Virus record (IMG/VR): IMGVR_UViG_3300025083_000268
Span: 1 to 21,037 of that record
From: a virus
Length of the DNA: 21,037 bases
Strand: one strand, 5' to 3'
How positions within the stretch are numbered: position 1 is the first letter of the stretch; each line of letters begins with the position of its first letter. Under the pieces are notes generated by a model. That model made no database searches, had not been told where the DNA came from, and saw only the letters and a program-made list of their open reading frames with translations. Shown here piece by piece: positions 6,833-16,030 of the stretch. Position numbers and translations under genes: made by a program.

Positions 6833-9800
6833 TGTCTAGTGAAAATTTAAACATTAATGTAAATCCTTTAGAAGAAAAATCTGATAAAATAGAATTTACA
6901 GTAGATAAAATGGGATTGTCTAATCCTGCTAAAACTATACCTACTGATGTAGATTATTTTATAAAAAAAAAAAAAGAAAAAAAATTTCCAAAAATAAAAA
7001 AAGATAGAAAATTAGAATTTCAAAGAATACAAGATTACTCTGAAACAGAAATAATAGAACAAGAAAAGTTAGATTCTGAATTTGGTTTTAAAGAAGCACT
7101 ATCAAAAGCATTTGAAATAGATAACTTGTTTGTATCTGGTATAAATAATTTTGGTAAAGAAGATGGTTATGCAATAGATTTTGATTTTGTGCCAACAAAA
7201 GAATTAGTAGATCGTATAGATCAATATCCTAATTATATGAGAGATGCTTTCTATGATGCAAGAAGTGAAGAACATTTTTATGACATAGAAAAACAAGTAC
7301 AAGAAAGATTAAAAACAGAAGAAGAAATATCTAAATTAGGTTGGAAAGGTTTTGGTGCAAGAATGATTGCTGCTGTTGCTGATCCTGCTGCAATAGCTTT
7401 ATCTATAGCAACTATACCTTTTGGTGGTTATGGAGCTTATGCAACAGTACCTAGTAAAGTTGTTAGACTAAAAAGAGCATTAAAGTTTGGTCTTATAGTT
7501 GGTGGTGAAAATATGGTTATTGAAGCTGGTCTTGTTGGTTTAGATAAATATAAAAATCCTATTGATATAAAATATGCTGCACTTGCTGGATTTACTTTAG
7601 GTTCACCTGCTGGATGGATTGGTAGAGTTAATGCTAAAACAAATGCAGTACCAGAAGATATTGTTAAGTCTTATAAAAAATTAGATGTTGCAGCTGAAAA
7701 ATATAAACAAACATTAGAATTACAAGAGATACAAGAGTTTGCAACTAAACATAATTTAGAAATAGATTCTAAAAAAATTAAAAATAAAAGAATGATTTTA
7801 AATGATGAAGCTAATTCTATGAATCCTAAAGTTGTAGATGATCCTAGAAATGCACCTGGAGTTGGAACTTATTGGGAAGAAGCATTTAAAAAAACACATT
7901 TTAGATTTGATATTGCATCACAACTTAATAGATCACCAGATCCAATTATAAAAAGATTTAGAGAAACATTTGTTAATGATCCTGTAGTTGGTAATACTAG
8001 AGGAGATACAGCTATTGATTGGAAAAATAGAACTCAATATCAAACTATGTATGACTATATGAATTATAGAGATATAGCTTTACGATCTTTTAAAAATGCA
8101 AATAGAGGTGTTTCTTTTAAAAGTCAATTTGATATTGAAGAAAGATTTGAATCTCTTATGTCGGACTTAAAAGAGTTTCCAGATAGGTTTGATGCTTCAG
8201 ATGAAATCACTACTGAAATGAGGAAGTTGTCATCATTAGCTGCTAAAGCATTTGATGATACTTTAGATGTTGTTGCACAAACAGGGAGAGAAGGTTGGGA
8301 TGAAATAGCTGGTAGAAGAGTTCCTAATTATATTCCTCATGTTCATTCACCTAGTAAAGTTATGAGAGCTATAGATGACTATGGTCAAGACCAAGTAGAA
8401 TTAGTTTTTGCTAATGCTTTACGAGATATGAAAGGTGATTTAGGTGATAAATTATTTACAAGAATGATCAAAAGAATTGTGGCTAAAATAAGTAATGCAA
8501 AATATTATGGTCAAGAATCAGATTTAGCAAGAGCATTTCAAGGATCTAATACTGCTGTTATAAGAGAATTTTTAGAAGGATTAGATTTAACACAAGAACA
8601 AATACAAATTATATTAAATAAAATTCAAAAAGGTTCTGGTGATACTTTAGATCCTAATGCTAGAACAAGATTACCTATTCAATTAAATGAAAGAATAGAT
8701 ATTAAAAATATTAAAACAGGTACAATAGATTCTTTATCAGTCAAAGATTTAACAGATAGAAACCTTACAAGATTATTAAAAAGATATAATCAACAAGTTT
8801 TAGGTTCAGCGGCTATGGCTCGTTTTGGTAACTTTAAAAACAATCAAGAGTATTTAGATTTTTTAAAAGAAGTAAAAGAAAGAGGTGAAGCAAATCCTAA
8901 ATATAAAAATATATATAGAGATGTAGAAAATATAGAGGTAGTAGTTTCTTCACTTACTGGTAAACAATCTCCATTAGAAAGAAATGGTGATCCAAATGGA
9001 TTTATGAGAAGAGCAGCAAGACTTGCTCAAGACTATAACTTTTTAAGATTGTTTGGTCAGGTTGGTTTTGCTCAAGGTGCAGAACTTTATCAAGCAGTAT
9101 CTGAAGTAGGATTAAAAACATTCTTTCAAGCTAATCCAGCATTTAAAGATATAATGAATAAATTAAGAGCAGGAGAAGTTAAGTTTGATGATGAAATTTT
9201 AGAAGAGTTAAGATCACAAGGAGTGCCAGTAGGACTAGATAAATTTATGCACTCACCAGTAGGAAGATTAGATAACGAGCTTGATATACCATTAGACTCT
9301 ACAGGTAGTAGATTAGATGCAGTAGAACTAGCTTCTGCTAAAGCTAAAAGATTTGTGTCTGATATATCTTTTTTAAATCCAATGACTATGTATTCACAAA
9401 TTATAGCAGGTAGAGGATTGGCTTTAAAAATATCTAACAATGTAAATGAATTAATTAAAAAACATAAAACAACTAAAGTATTTGATAAACTATCTAAAGG
9501 AGATCAAGTTAGATATAAATATTTTGGTTGGAACGAAAAAGAATTTAACTTAATTGCAGATCAGATTAGTAAACATTCTGTTTATAAAGATGGTAAATAT
9601 CAAGGAATAGGTTTAGATAGTTGGACACCTGATGCTAGATCACATTATAGTGTTGGTATGCAAAGATTTATAGATCGTGTAGTTCAAAGAAATGATGTTG
9701 GTGTAATGAATAGATGGTTTACTTCAGACTATGCTAGAATACTTACACAGTTTAGAACATTTACATTGGGTTCATATACAAAACAATTAATGAATAGATT

Positions 9801-10290
9801 GTATGTTCTTGCAGAAACAAGAGGTAAAGACTATCATACATATTCTGCATTTATGGCATCCATGGTAGGAGCTGTACAATTCTATGCAGTTCAAAGTTAT
9901 ATAAATTCTTTTGGCAGAAGTGATCAAAAACAATATTTAGACAAAAGATTATCTCCAGAAAATTTAGCAAAGATAGGTTTTTTAAGATCTTCTTGGTCAT
10001 CACTAATACCTGGTGCTATAGATACAGCTTTATATCCATTCCTAGATGATCTACCTTTTAGTTATGGTAGAAACACAGAGCTATCTTCTCAATTTTTAAG
10101 TGGTATACCTACAGTTAATTTAATTCAAAGTACATTTGATACCACTAGAAATTTAAAAAAGTTGGCTTTTGATCCAACATATCAAGCATCAAAAAGAGAT
10201 GTACAACAAGGTCTATCTTTGATAGCACTACAAAATGCTCTAATAATAAAAAATATTAACAATATAATTGTTGATGAATTAGGAGAATAA
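6832..10290 (+). CDS. Internal virion protein D (T7 gp16-like)
   Basis: The largest gene encodes 1152 residues and lies where T7 has gp16 (1318 residues), the ejected core protein that crosses the inner membrane. Seen here: a very Lys-rich N-terminus (poly-Lys about residues 45-57), hydrophobic Ala/Gly segments at about 173-208, 217-236 and 248-264 that could enter membrane, a long helical middle, and a C-terminal region with MASMVGAVQFYAVQSYIN. T7 gp16 starts with a lytic transglycosylase domain, but I see no such motif here, so murein cleavage may be done by another protein. A run of 13 A lies at 6963-6975. The start is fixed by the TAATG overlap. Confidence 0.85.
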   Translation: MSSENLNINVNPLEEKSDKIEFTVDKMGLSNPAKTIPTDVDYFIKKKKEKKFPKIKKDRKLEFQRIQDYSETEIIEQEKLDSEFGFKEALSKAFEIDNLFVSGINNFGKEDGYAIDFDFVPTKELVDRIDQYPNYMRDAFYDARSEEHFYDIEKQVQERLKTEEEISKLGWKGFGARMIAAVADPAAIALSIATIPFGGYGAYATVPSKVVRLKRALKFGLIVGGENMVIEAGLVGLDKYKNPIDIKYAALAGFTLGSPAGWIGRVNAKTNAVPEDIVKSYKKLDVAAEKYKQTLELQEIQEFATKHNLEIDSKKIKNKRMILNDEANSMNPKVVDDPRNAPGVGTYWEEAFKKTHFRFDIASQLNRSPDPIIKRFRETFVNDPVVGNTRGDTAIDWKNRTQYQTMYDYMNYRDIALRSFKNANRGVSFKSQFDIEERFESLMSDLKEFPDRFDASDEITTEMRKLSSLAAKAFDDTLDVVAQTGREGWDEIAGRRVPNYIPHVHSPSKVMRAIDDYGQDQVELVFANALRDMKGDLGDKLFTRMIKRIVAKISNAKYYGQESDLARAFQGSNTAVIREFLEGLDLTQEQIQIILNKIQKGSGDTLDPNARTRLPIQLNERIDIKNIKTGTIDSLSVKDLTDRNLTRLLKRYNQQVLGSAAMARFGNFKNNQEYLDFLKEVKERGEANPKYKNIYRDVENIEVVVSSLTGKQSPLERNGDPNGFMRRAARLAQDYNFLRLFGQVGFAQGAELYQAVSEVGLKTFFQANPAFKDIMNKLRAGEVKFDDEILEELRSQGVPVGLDKFMHSPVGRLDNELDIPLDSTGSRLDAVELASAKAKRFVSDISFLNPMTMYSQIIAGRGLALKISNNVNELIKKHKTTKVFDKLSKGDQVRYKYFGWNEKEFNLIADQISKHSVYKDGKYQGIGLDSWTPDARSHYSVGMQRFIDRVVQRNDVGVMNRWFTSDYARILTQFRTFTLGSYTKQLMNRLYVLAETRGKDYHTYSAFMASMVGAVQFYAVQSYINSFGRSDQKQYLDKRLSPENLAKIGFLRSSWSSLIPGAIDTALYPFLDDLPFSYGRNTELSSQFLSGIPTVNLIQSTFDTTRNLKKLAFDPTYQASKRDVQQGLSLIALQNALIIKNINNIIVDELGE

Positions 10291-10308
10291 TAATATAGAG
10301 AAAGTAAT

Positions 10309-12591
10309 ATGACAGTATCTTCAACTACAGTAAAAAATTCCTACTCTGGTAATTCAAGCACAACAGTATTTGCTTATACCTTCAAGATTTTTGCAGACAC
10401 AGATTTACAAGTAATTATCAGATCCTCTACAGGAACTGAAACAACCAAAACTCTAACCACGCACTACACAGTATCTGGTGCTGGAGATGCGTCAGGTGGT
10501 AATGTTACATTTACATCTGGGAATACTCCTGCAACTGGTGAAACAGTTGTTATTAGAAGAGGTGTTCCGCAAACTCAAGCGATAGATTATATCGCTAATG
10601 ATCCATTCCCTGCGGAATCTCATGAAGAGGGTTTGGATCGTGCAACTATGACTATTCAGCAGATGCAAGAGGAATTAGATAGATCGTTTAAAGTTTCAAG
10701 AACCAACTCAATTACAACACCAGAATTTACAGAGGATGCTGCAACAAGAGCATCTAAAACTTTAGGATTTGACAGTACAGGAAATGTACTAACAACAGTT
10801 GCAGACTTTTTACCTGCTGGTGGAGACAGTGCAATGTTTCAATATTCAACAACAACAACAGATGCAGATCCTGGAGCAGGAAAATTTAGATTAAACAATG
10901 CAACAATATCTAGTGCAACTGAAATGTACATAGATGATTTAGAATTTAATGGTACAGATGTTTCGGCATGGGTACAAAGCTGGGATGATGTAACTGGTAA
11001 TGATACCAATAGAGGTAGAATAAGAATATCAAAAGCAAATACTTTAGATACTTGGATGGTATTTAAAGTTACAGGTGCAATCACAGATGCAACTGGTTAT
11101 TCTAAAATAACTTTATCTTATATTGATACTGCTGGTACTTTTGCTGATGATGATAAAGTATTTATATCTTTTGTAGCATCTGGTGAAGATGGTGCAATAC
11201 CAGGATATTTTTATAAGTTTGATACAGGTACATCTGATACAGATCCTGGTGCTGGAGAGATAGCATTTAACAATGGTACATATGCATCTGCTACAGAAAT
11301 TTATATAGATGATGTAGATGGTCATGGTGCTAGTACAGCAACAGATGTTCAATCATGGGGGTCATCAACTTCTACAATCAAAGGATTTTTACACATAGTA
11401 GATATTAATGACAGCTCAACTTATGCAAGATTTAAAATTACTGCTGCGGTTACAGATGCTAGTGGTTATAATAAAATTACAGTTGCTCACTTAGCGAGTA
11501 ACAATACATTTAGTGCTGCTGATGAATTATCAGTACACTACACAAGAACAGGTTTAAAAGGTGATACTGGTTCAACTGGTTCTACTGGAAGTACAGGATC
11601 AACTGGTGCTACTGGAGCAAGTGGAACTAACTCACAACTTGCAATGACTTGGAGTTCATCAACTTCTGATGCTGATCCGGGTGCAGGTAAAATTGCTTTT
11701 AATCATGCAACTTTATCAAGTGTTTCAATTTTATATGTAGATGATGCAGATGATGCTAGTGCTGATATTACTTCCTATGTTCAATCTTGGGATGATGTAT
11801 CTAATGCAGAAGCAAGAGGAATTGTAACTGTAACTAAAGAAGGCACACCATCTACTTATGCAACATTTAAAGTATCTGGTGCAGTAACTGATGCAAGTGG
11901 TTATACTAAAGTTCCAGTAACTCATGTAGTTTCAAGTGGATCATTCTCAAACACAGATGGTGTTGGAGTACATTTTAGTTATTCTGGTGCTGATGGTGCA
12001 GGAACAAGTTTATCTGGATCAACGAATAATACTATTGCAACAGTTACAGGAGCTAATGCTCTTATTGGAGAAGCAAACTTAACTTTTGATGGTACAGATT
12101 TATTAATTGCGAGTACAGGTAAATTATATCTTAATGATGCTGGTGGAGAACATATCAGCGGTAATGGTTCTATATTAAGTATTGCTGGTGGAAATGAAAT
12201 TGATTTAACAGCAACAGCGATTGATATAAATGGAACTTGTGATGTTAGTGGCTTATCTACTTTCTCTGCTGCTAATGTAACACAACAAGCATTAACATCT
12301 TCTTCAAATGCTGTAGCTTGGGATGCTACTGCAAAACCAAACGCAGTTCATATTACAACAGAAAACACAACCTTTGCCGCACCAACTAATAATGTTGAAG
12401 GTGCATTTATTGCTTTAGAAATTAATTACAATGGTTCACACACTATTGCTTTTAATACTGTATTTGAATTTGCAGCATCAACTGCACCAACATTTACTTC
12501 AACAGATGGTAAGACAGACATATTAGTATTCAGATACAATGGTGCTGTATGGCAAGAAGTAGGTAGAACATTAAATTTAAGTGAGAGTTAA
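10309..12591 (+). CDS. Tail fibre with T7 gp17-type N-terminus, three repeats and collagen-like linker
   Basis: The 760-residue fibre has four parts. Residues 1 to about 150 are the T7 gp17-type tail-attachment domain (FAYTFKIFADTDLQVI, IRRGVPQTQAIDY, FPAESHEEGLDRATMTIQQM). Residues about 176-564 hold three diverged 115-120-residue repeats with the shared pattern DxDPGAG, then IYxDD, QSWDD, FKVxGAVTDASGY. Between repeats two and three (about 415-440) is a collagen-like Gly-X-Y run (GDTGSTGSTGSTG). The C-terminal part (about 565-760) contains TNNTIATVTGANALIGEANL and a closing strand FRYNGAVWQEVGRTLNL, common in marine phage fibres. It should bind the nozzle and reach the cell surface. The next gene starts three bases after its stop. 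Confidence 0.88.
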   Translation: MTVSSTTVKNSYSGNSSTTVFAYTFKIFADTDLQVIIRSSTGTETTKTLTTHYTVSGAGDASGGNVTFTSGNTPATGETVVIRRGVPQTQAIDYIANDPFPAESHEEGLDRATMTIQQMQEELDRSFKVSRTNSITTPEFTEDAATRASKTLGFDSTGNVLTTVADFLPAGGDSAMFQYSTTTTDADPGAGKFRLNNATISSATEMYIDDLEFNGTDVSAWVQSWDDVTGNDTNRGRIRISKANTLDTWMVFKVTGAITDATGYSKITLSYIDTAGTFADDDKVFISFVASGEDGAIPGYFYKFDTGTSDTDPGAGEIAFNNGTYASATEIYIDDVDGHGASTATDVQSWGSSTSTIKGFLHIVDINDSSTYARFKITAAVTDASGYNKITVAHLASNNTFSAADELSVHYTRTGLKGDTGSTGSTGSTGSTGATGASGTNSQLAMTWSSSTSDADPGAGKIAFNHATLSSVSILYVDDADDASADITSYVQSWDDVSNAEARGIVTVTKEGTPSTYATFKVSGAVTDASGYTKVPVTHVVSSGSFSNTDGVGVHFSYSGADGAGTSLSGSTNNTIATVTGANALIGEANLTFDGTDLLIASTGKLYLNDAGGEHISGNGSILSIAGGNEIDLTATAIDINGTCDVSGLSTFSAANVTQQALTSSSNAVAWDATAKPNAVHITTENTTFAAPTNNVEGAFIALEINYNGSHTIAFNTVFEFAASTAPTFTSTDGKTDILVFRYNGAVWQEVGRTLNLSES
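10834..12000 (+). repeat. Three tandem protein-level repeats in the tail fibre
   Basis: Three units begin near 10834, 11209 and 11638. Each carries (T/S)DADPGAGKxxxN in its first 25 residues, an (I/L)YxDD turn, QSW, a (Y/W)xxFKxxGAxTDAxGYxK segment and a closing FxxSG/xxHYT strand. The units differ widely at the base level, so the duplication is old and under structural constraint. A collagen-like linker (from about 11551) separates units two and three. Confidence 0.8.
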
Positions 12592-12594
12592 AAT

Positions 12595-13215
12595 ATGTAT
12601 GCAATAGTAACAAACAATGAGATAACAAAATTAATTAATAATCCTAAAGCTATGGTTATAGGAGATGTAAGATACCCAGCTAAAATATTTCAGTTATGGT
12701 CAAAGTCAGAATTAAATGCAATAGGTATTTATGAAGTCATAACTGATTCATCAAATAAAAAAGATGAGAAGTGGTACATCAACACAAATGAATCTTATGC
12801 TTTTGCAGACAATCAAGTTACAAGATCGTGGGGAACAGCTACACCCAAAGCACACGCCGATAGTTTATATACAAGCCAAGATAATACAGATGATTTAATA
12901 CCAGATGATAAATCTGTTGGAGATGTTAAAACTAGAGGATTAAAATATAATTTAATTAAAGATTTAAAATTACAAGTATCTAATGAACTTGCTAAAACTG
13001 ATTGGTACATAACTAGAAACACAGAAAAAGAAACTGCTATACCTAGTGCTATATCTACTCACAGAGATGCAGTTAGAACTAAACAAGCAGAAATGGAAAC
13101 TGCTATAACAAATGCAAGTAACACTCCAGCTTTAGAAACTTTATACACATACACAGAACAAGAAGATGGTTCTGTTACAAGACCATTAGGCGAACTTCCA
13201 ACATTGGAGATTTAA
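12595..13215 (+). CDS. Tail-fibre-linked protein, possible fibre assembly protein
   Basis: This 206-residue protein begins with a small N-terminal domain (MYAIVTNNEITKLINNPKAM, then RYPAKIFQLWSKSELNAIGIYEV). It ends with a helical region (ELAKTDWYITRNTEKETAIP, then AISTHRDAVR) that resembles the C-terminal part of tail-fibre assembly or DUF4376-type proteins, where 'TDWYxxRxxExGxxIP' precedes a helix. In such phages this kind of gene sits next to the fibre and may help it fold or form part of it. No catalytic motif is seen. It lies between the fibre and a LamG+SPRY tail protein and overlaps the latter by TAATG. Confidence 0.6.
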   Translation: MYAIVTNNEITKLINNPKAMVIGDVRYPAKIFQLWSKSELNAIGIYEVITDSSNKKDEKWYINTNESYAFADNQVTRSWGTATPKAHADSLYTSQDNTDDLIPDDKSVGDVKTRGLKYNLIKDLKLQVSNELAKTDWYITRNTEKETAIPSAISTHRDAVRTKQAEMETAITNASNTPALETLYTYTEQEDGSVTRPLGELPTLEI

Positions 13216-14606
13216 TGCCATTAATTTTAGGCACAAATTCTATTAAAGAAACAGGCTTTAATGTAGCAAACTCATTAAGATTTAATAGAGGAAGTAGTGA
13301 TAGTTTAGAAAGAACACCATCAAGTGCTAGTAATAGAAAAACATTTACTTTTAGTGGTTGGTTTAAATTGGCTAATCTTGCAAGTTCTCAATCTGACTAT
13401 TACCAAATCTTTGGTGGAACAGTTGGTGGTGGAAATGAAGGAGTATTTATTTCTGACGCAGATGATATTTACATTTTTTTAGGTGGAGAATTTCACACTG
13501 ATAGAAAATTCAGAGATCCAAATGCTTGGTATCATGTAGTTTTTGCTGTGGATACAACACAATCAACAGACACTAATAGAGTTAAATTATATATTAATGG
13601 AGTACAAGAAACTTCATTCTCATCAACTGGTTATCCAAATCAAAACCATGATACTGCTGTTAATAACACTACAAAACAAAATATAGGAGAAAGACAAAAT
13701 GATGATTATTTTGATGGCTATATGGCAGAAGTGGTTTTAATTGACGGACAACAACTAACACCAACATCATTTGGAGAATTTGACGAAGATAGTGGAATAT
13801 GGAAACCAATAGATGTATCTGGTTTAACCTTTGGCACAAATGGATTTTATTTAGACTTTAAAGATAGTTCAGCTTTAGGAAATGATGTGGCTGGTTCTAA
13901 TAACTTTACAGTTAATAACCTTACATCAATAGATCAATCAACAGATACTTGTACCAACAATGGAAGTGTTTGGAACAGCATAGCTGGAACTCAAATACCA
14001 ACTCTTTCAGAGGGAAATTTAAAAGCAGTTAGATCAAGTGGTAGCTGGACAACTGCCTATACAACTATCGCTGCTGCAAGAGGTAAATGGTATTGTGAAA
14101 TAAAGTGGGTGTCTGGCAGCGAAGTTACTGTTGGATTTCTTAATAATAAAGCATATCAAACTGATTATGACTTAAACGATTTGGTCGCTGATCCAGGAGG
14201 TGATGGATATGCAGTAGCAGTTTATAAAAATGGAGCTTTGTATGAAAATGGAAGTAATACTGGAACTGGTTATGGAACATACGCATCTGGTAATACTATA
14301 ATGTTAGCAATGGATTTAGATAATTACAAACTTTATACTGGACAAGGTGGTACTTGGGGTAACTCTGCTAATCCAGCAAGTGGTACTGGTGGTATTTCAA
14401 TTCCCTCAGCACAACAAGGAGATTTTTTTCATTTTGCAGTTTCTTGTCATAGTTCAGGTACATCTACAATTTCAGCAAACTTTGGCTCTCCAGCTTATAG
14501 TGAGAGTGGTGGCGAAACAGATGGAGATGGCTACGGAAATTTTGCAAATAGTGTACCTAGTGGCTACTTTTGCTTGAACTCGAAGAACTTAGCGGAGTAT
14601 GGATAA
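13215..14606 (+). CDS. Tail/receptor-binding protein with LamG-like and SPRY-like domains
   Basis: The 463 residues show a concanavalin/LamG-like domain at about 40-180 (FTFSGWFKLANL, then WYHVVFAVDTTQ, VKLYINGV, DGYMAEVVLIDGQQLTPTSF) followed by EFDEDSGIWKPIDVSGLTFG. A SPRY-like domain spans about 285-424 (GKWYCEIKWVSG, VTVGFLNN, DGYAVAVYKNG, IMLAMDLDNYKLYTG, FHFAVSCHS, ANFG). Both folds bind carbohydrate or protein in other systems, so a receptor-recognition role is likely. The C-terminus VPSGYFCLNSKNLAEYG matches the linker that in many marine phage proteins runs straight into 'PDWVW' repeats. Here the gene stops and the repeats begin in the next gene through a TAATG overlap. Confidence 0.75.
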   Translation: MPLILGTNSIKETGFNVANSLRFNRGSSDSLERTPSSASNRKTFTFSGWFKLANLASSQSDYYQIFGGTVGGGNEGVFISDADDIYIFLGGEFHTDRKFRDPNAWYHVVFAVDTTQSTDTNRVKLYINGVQETSFSSTGYPNQNHDTAVNNTTKQNIGERQNDDYFDGYMAEVVLIDGQQLTPTSFGEFDEDSGIWKPIDVSGLTFGTNGFYLDFKDSSALGNDVAGSNNFTVNNLTSIDQSTDTCTNNGSVWNSIAGTQIPTLSEGNLKAVRSSGSWTTAYTTIAAARGKWYCEIKWVSGSEVTVGFLNNKAYQTDYDLNDLVADPGGDGYAVAVYKNGALYENGSNTGTGYGTYASGNTIMLAMDLDNYKLYTGQGGTWGNSANPASGTGGISIPSAQQGDFFHFAVSCHSSGTSTISANFGSPAYSESGGETDGDGYGNFANSVPSGYFCLNSKNLAEYG

Positions 14607-15589
14607 TGTCATATACAAATGGTCTAGATAACCCAGAACTTTATTTCCAGACAAAATTATATACTGGAAATGGTGGCACACAATCTATTACATTAGATGG
14701 TTCTGAAAATATGCAACCAGATTGGGTTTGGGTTAAACAAAGAGGCGGAACAACAAATCATAAAACTTCAAATTCTGTTACAGGTGCAACTAAAGCATTA
14801 CAACCGAATGATACTGATGCAGAAGCAACAGATTCAAATGGTATAACATCTTTTGATAGTAATGGTTTTTCTCTTGGTAATGGTGGAGATTATAATGGAA
14901 GTTCAAATACACAAGTTGCTTGGTGTTGGAAAGAACAAGCTGGAATATTTGATATAGTTTCATTTACTGGCTCTGGTAGTCAAAGAACAGTATCTCACAA
15001 TCTAGGGGTAAAACCCTCTATGATTATAGTAAAAAATAGATCAGCAACAGAAAATTGGATTGTATATGATAAAATTAATGGTGCTGGAAACTTTATGGCT
15101 TTAAATTTAACTTCTGCAACAGCAGCATCTTCTAGTATGTTTGGTGTTGAACCTACATCAAGTGTTTTTACTGTTGGAACTTCTAATGCTACAAATAAAA
15201 GTTCTAGCAATATGATTGCCTACTGCTTTGCAGAGAAACAAGGTGTAAGTAGTGTTGGAAGCTACACAGGAAATGGATCGAGTTCAGGTGCGTACATACA
15301 CCTCGGATTTTCTGCGTCTTGGTTTATGTTGAAGAAAACAAATGCAACAGATGATTGGCATATATTTGATAATAAAAGAAATACATTTAATGTGGTAGAC
15401 GAAAATTTAAGAGCAAATTTATCTAATGCTGAATTTGATACAGGAGTTGATTTAGATTTTACAAGTGCTGGAGTAAAATTAAGAAATACTGATGATAATG
15501 GTAATGGTTCAGGAGATACATATATTTATTTGGCTTTCAGCGAGACTCCGTTTACAACGTCATCTGGTACACCCACAACTGCAAGATAA
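14606..15589 (+). CDS. Tail protein with three 'PDWVW'-type repeats (DUF7483-like)
   Basis: I use the ATG at 14606 (327 residues). An upstream TTG at 14570 would add 12 residues that overlap the previous gene and match nothing expected. Three repeats of about 95-100 residues are visible. The first (11-108) has KLYTGNGGTQSI, MQPDWVWVKQR, FDSNGFSLG and VAWCWKE. The second (115-210) has SFTGSGSQRTVSHNLG, PSMIIVKNR and IAYCFAE. The third (215-313) has SYTGNGSSSGAYIHLG, WFMLKKT and IYLAFSE. The end ETPFTTSSGTPTTAR is typical of such proteins in marine phages. It is probably a virion appendage acting with the preceding LamG+SPRY protein. Confidence 0.75.
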   Translation: MSYTNGLDNPELYFQTKLYTGNGGTQSITLDGSENMQPDWVWVKQRGGTTNHKTSNSVTGATKALQPNDTDAEATDSNGITSFDSNGFSLGNGGDYNGSSNTQVAWCWKEQAGIFDIVSFTGSGSQRTVSHNLGVKPSMIIVKNRSATENWIVYDKINGAGNFMALNLTSATAASSSMFGVEPTSSVFTVGTSNATNKSSSNMIAYCFAEKQGVSSVGSYTGNGSSSGAYIHLGFSASWFMLKKTNATDDWHIFDNKRNTFNVVDENLRANLSNAEFDTGVDLDFTSAGVKLRNTDDNGNGSGDTYIYLAFSETPFTTSSGTPTTAR

Positions 15590-15590
15590 T

Positions 15591-15824
15591 ATGAAATATA
15601 TTTTAATATTATATATGTGCAGTTTAACTACAGGTCAGTGTCCAAACAATACAGTATCAGGTTACCAATTTAATTCACATTATGATTGCGTTAATGCTGG
15701 TTATGCTATTGCTCAAAAAACTTTTAGAGATTTAAAAAAATTAGAAGATTGGGATAAACCTGATTTTGAAAAAGAAAAGATAGTAGTTAGGTTTGAGTGT
15801 AAGGAGATTAAGGTAAATGCCTAA
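15591..15824 (+). CDS. Small secreted Cys-containing protein in the lysis region
   Basis: A 77-residue protein that starts at the ATG one base after the previous stop; an upstream in-frame start would lie inside the tail gene. Residues 1-15 (MKYILILYMCSLTTG) form a short basic-then-hydrophobic Sec-type signal. The mature part has Cys at 17, 33 and 70 and a FNSHYDCVNAGYAIA core followed by a charged helix. Marine phages often have a similar short signal-bearing protein between tail and lysis genes. It probably acts in the periplasm. A spanin-like or other lysis role is possible, but nothing in the sequence proves it. It overlaps the next gene by 8 bases. Confidence 0.65.
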   Translation: MKYILILYMCSLTTGQCPNNTVSGYQFNSHYDCVNAGYAIAQKTFRDLKKLEDWDKPDFEKEKIVVRFECKEIKVNA

Positions 15825-16011
15825 AAATATTGCACTTGAAAAAATAGAATCACACGAAAAACTTTGTCGTATCATGCAAAAACAAACTCACCAAAAAATT
15901 AACAATATAGAATCAGAAATTAAAGATATTAAAAGACATATGTATTATGCTATGTCAGCTCTTATTGGTGGGATGTTTACAATTATAATTATTTTGTTTG
16001 AAAAACTTTAA
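15817..16011 (+). CDS. Small coiled-coil/one-TM protein, holin-like candidate
   Basis: The 64 residues consist of a charged heptad-rich helix at about 5-42 (ALEKIESHEKLCRIMQ, KINNIESEIKDIKR) and one membrane segment at about 44-61 (YAMSALIGGMFTIIIILF), with a short cytoplasmic-type end. This layout is close to XhlA-type or small class III-like holin partners. Its position two genes before the endolysin supports a membrane role in lysis. A stronger holin candidate with two membrane segments lies after the endolysin, so this one may be a regulator or anti-holin. The start overlaps the end of the preceding gene. Confidence 0.6.
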   Translation: MPKNIALEKIESHEKLCRIMQKQTHQKINNIESEIKDIKRHMYYAMSALIGGMFTIIIILFEKL

Positions 16012-16030
16012 TATTTAATAGGATATTTAC

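Noticed and set aside
14347-14577. 76-codon plus-strand frame inside the SPRY part of the tail gene
   Set aside because: It lies in another frame over a clearly coding domain and has a low-complexity hydrophobic product typical of a shadow.
14570-14605. TTG start giving a 12-residue extension of the 'PDWVW' repeat protein
   Set aside because: The extension overlaps conserved residues of the previous gene, and the TAATG start at 14606 fits the pattern seen throughout.
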